This document shows, in pieces, positions 5,740 to 7,307 of a stretch of DNA of 7,307 nt. The notes beneath the pieces are model-generated. The model ran no database searches. It was not told the DNA's origin and saw only the letters and a program-made list of their open reading frames with translations. The stretch is from NCBI GenBank assembly GCA_021784265.1, contig JAJXTA010000125.1:1-7307 (forward strand), written 5' to 3'. Origin of the DNA: a bacterium (GTDB taxonomy: Bacteria; Verrucomicrobiota; Verrucomicrobiia; Limisphaerales; J093). The translations under genes and the position numbers were made by a program. The stretch's first letter is position 1. Each line of letters begins with the position of its first letter.

Positions 5740-5768
5740 TTGACTTGTCCCTGGGCGTGGAGTATCCC
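5740..5768 (+). promoter_or_regulatory. Candidate promoter for the secreted multidomain protein
   Basis: TTGACT (5740-5745) is a strong -35 match. After 17 bp comes TATCCC (5763-5768), which keeps TAT but lacks the final T of a -10 box. With the usual 6-7 bp from -10 to the start site, transcription would begin at or next to the ATG at 5775. That would leave no room for a leader or ribosome-binding site, so the mRNA would be leaderless if this promoter is real. Confidence 0.4.
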
Positions 5769-5774
5769 TCAGCC

Positions 5775-7307
5775 ATGAGCGTTGTATGGGGTGGCGGCGG
5801 CCGGCTCCGAAGTGGCATCGCCGTGATGGCACTGGCCTGGGCGACCGGTGCCGGATGGGCGCAGAATCTGCTGCCAAACCCGGGATTCGAGGCCGGCACA
5901 GACCAACCCGCCGGGTGGCACTTGGCCGAGGGAGCAGGCCGGTGGAACGAACCCGGCTACACCGGTCACCGCGCCCTCACCGTTCAGGGCACGGGTGAGG
6001 ACTCGAGCGTGTGGCGCACGGCTCCGTTGCCGCTGGGGGCGGGACGGCTCTTCTGCCTGCGCTTTTACGGTCGGCGGCTGGCCGGGGCGAGTGGGGGAAC
6101 CGGGGTGGCGGGCACCAGCCGCGTGAATCGCGGTTTTCCCCTCACCGAGACCTGGTCGGAATACCGTTTCATCTTCATCACCCCCACGGATTTGGCCGCC
6201 GATTACGCGCGGCTGGGCCAGTGGCATCTGCGCGGCCAAGCCGGGTTCGATGACGCCCAATTGGCGCCGGTGGAGGCGGTCTCGGCGCGCTTCGCGGGCG
6301 GGTTGGAGCTGGGCGAAGGCGAAAGTATCCGCGAGGGGGTGTATCGGTTTCACCCCGATTTCAACTGGGAGGGGGCCAACTACCATCGCCCGCTGGCCAC
6401 GAACCGAGCCGGCTTCAATTCGAACCGCTGGTTGTTCTCGCCCGGAGCGGAGATCGTCTATCGCCACCGGGTGAGCGGCTGGGTGCAGCAGAGCGGCAAG
6501 GTCCACGTGCAGCTCGGCTACTACCAAGCGGGGCGGCTCCGGATCGAGGCGAGCCGGGACGGTCAGCGGTGGGTCACGGTGGGCGAATTCGACGGCCAAC
6601 ACCCGGGGGGCTCGGCGCCCCTCCCGGCGACGCTCTTCCCGGCGGACGAAATCCAGGTGCGGCTGGCGCAGGCGGGGCCTGGTGCGGGCTTTCAACTCGA
6701 GGACTACGCCTACGAAGCGCCCTTGGCGGGCAACCCGCCGGCGGCGGAGGGCGCAACCCATTTCTTGGAGGTGACCGAGCACCGGCCGGGGTTGGCGGTG
6801 GAACCGACCCAAGCCCAGGGACCTGATCAAGACGGGGTGTGGCGCTTTGACTTTCGTTTGGTCAACCAGTCCGACCGTCCCCTGCGATTGCAAGGCGAGA
6901 GCGCGGCGGGGCCGGGCCTCGAGCCGCTGACCAACCACCCGATCCGTTTGGCAGTGGGGCAAGCAGAACCGTATCGGGTGACCTGCCGCATTCCGACGCC
7001 CGGCGACCACGAGGTCACGCTGGCCCTGCGCGGCGAGAAAGGCACGACTTGGTTCCTGGCCCGGACCAGGGTCTTCGCCGGTTTTCTGGATGATCGGCGC
7101 CCCGGCTATCTCCTCGCCACCCGCCAACATCTGGCGGTGTGGTGGTGCGAGAGTGGTTGGAAGGTCGGGCGAGACCGCGGCCTACCCCCGCCGCCGGAGG
7201 AGGACTGGGCCAAAGCCGTCAGCGTGACCGCCGCGCGGGGTGAGTATGAAGCAGCCCAGGTGGTCCTCCGGCCGGCCAAGGAGGGCCTCTTGTCCGCCGC
7301 CAGTGTC
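5775..7307 (+). CDS. Secreted multidomain protein, carbohydrate-binding-like N-terminus and probable GH123/DUF4091-type core (C-terminus cut by window edge)
   Basis: The frame is open for 511 codons to the right edge with no stop. Residues 1-30 look like a signal peptide: a basic start (GGRLRSG), a hydrophobic core (IAVMALAWATGAG) and a likely cut after WAQ. The mature end, NLLPNPGFEAGTDQPAGW (31-48), is the typical opening of CBM4/9-like carbohydrate-binding jelly rolls, which seems to continue to about 165. A second beta-rich module follows (about 185-315, with LRIEASRDGQRWVTVGEF resembling F5/8 or discoidin-like repeats). Then comes an Ig-like stretch (about 330-435). From about 444 onward, GYLLATRQHLAVWWCESGWKV and VTAARGEYEAAQVVLRP look like the start of the N-terminal beta domain of GH123/DUF4091-type proteins; the catalytic part would lie outside the window. 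A role in binding or degrading an external polysaccharide is inferred. The start is chosen because it gives the signal peptide; no Shine-Dalgarno sequence is seen. Coding is supported by continuous high-GC third positions and sensible domain order. Confidence 0.85.
   Translation, partial: MSVVWGGGGRLRSGIAVMALAWATGAGWAQNLLPNPGFEAGTDQPAGWHLAEGAGRWNEPGYTGHRALTVQGTGEDSSVWRTAPLPLGAGRLFCLRFYGRRLAGASGGTGVAGTSRVNRGFPLTETWSEYRFIFITPTDLAADYARLGQWHLRGQAGFDDAQLAPVEAVSARFAGGLELGEGESIREGVYRFHPDFNWEGANYHRPLATNRAGFNSNRWLFSPGAEIVYRHRVSGWVQQSGKVHVQLGYYQAGRLRIEASRDGQRWVTVGEFDGQHPGGSAPLPATLFPADEIQVRLAQAGPGAGFQLEDYAYEAPLAGNPPAAEGATHFLEVTEHRPGLAVEPTQAQGPDQDGVWRFDFRLVNQSDRPLRLQGESAAGPGLEPLTNHPIRLAVGQAEPYRVTCRIPTPGDHEVTLALRGEKGTTWFLARTRVFAGFLDDRRPGYLLATRQHLAVWWCESGWKVGRDRGLPPPPEEDWAKAVSVTAARGEYEAAQVVLRPAKEGLLSAASV

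Noticed and set aside
5769..7130. Long minus-strand open frame (453 codons) opposite the secreted protein
   Set aside because: Composition typical of a GC-rich shadow frame; the plus-strand frame has a signal peptide and ordered module motifs.
1..7307. Defence system, mobile element, CRISPR array, tRNA or rRNA
   Set aside because: No transposase, integrase, nuclease-effector pair, regularly spaced repeats, cloverleaf-like sequence or terminal repeats were seen on either strand; gene content is housekeeping plus one secreted protein.

Overview
This is a GC-rich chromosomal window (roughly two thirds G+C by eye). It holds six protein-coding genes, two of them cut by the window edges, and no RNA genes, insertion sequences, prophage genes or CRISPR arrays that I can see. 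The mix suggests a high-GC member of the Planctomycetota-Verrucomicrobiota group, most likely Verrucomicrobiota. The reasons are a NusB with an inserted loop, start codons without Shine-Dalgarno sequences, a ScsB-type DsbD, and a large secreted protein with an N-terminal carbohydrate-binding-like module. This taxonomic guess is inference only.

Left part (1-2915, all minus strand). In transcription order come a SIS-domain sugar-phosphate isomerase of the GmhA family (2915-2346), the excinuclease subunit UvrC (2196-568) and the antitermination/ribosome-biogenesis factor NusB (465 to the left edge, C-terminus missing). The gaps are about 150 and 102 bp and each contains a GC-rich hairpin, so these genes may be co-oriented neighbours rather than a tight operon. 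UvrC appears compact: about 120 residues normally found between the UvrB-binding helix pair and the endonuclease-V-like domain seem to be absent, and a Pro/Ala-rich linker is inserted elsewhere in the catalytic half.

Middle (2916-3355). A 190-bp divergent intergenic region carries a plausible sigma-70-type promoter and a perfect 15-bp palindrome. These lie ahead of a small plus-strand gene (3106-3312) for a 68-residue zinc-ribbon protein. That gene converges on the next one with only 43 bp between the stop codons.

Right part (3356-7307). A DsbD/ScsB-type membrane thiol:disulfide reductase (minus strand, 5632-3356) is transcribed divergently from a large secreted multidomain protein (plus strand, 5775 to the right edge, C-terminus missing). 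The secreted protein has a signal peptide, a carbohydrate-binding-like start, a second beta-rich module, and a region resembling the start of GH123/DUF4091-type proteins. The 142 bp between the two start codons holds candidate promoters for both directions and two inverted repeats.

No obvious new multi-gene system is visible. The items most worth checking are the compact UvrC, the substituted metal/catalytic residues of the GmhA-like protein, the small zinc-ribbon gene with its promoter and palindrome, and the recurring -10-like hexamers placed 6-10 nt ahead of SD-less start codons, which could mean leaderless mRNAs.
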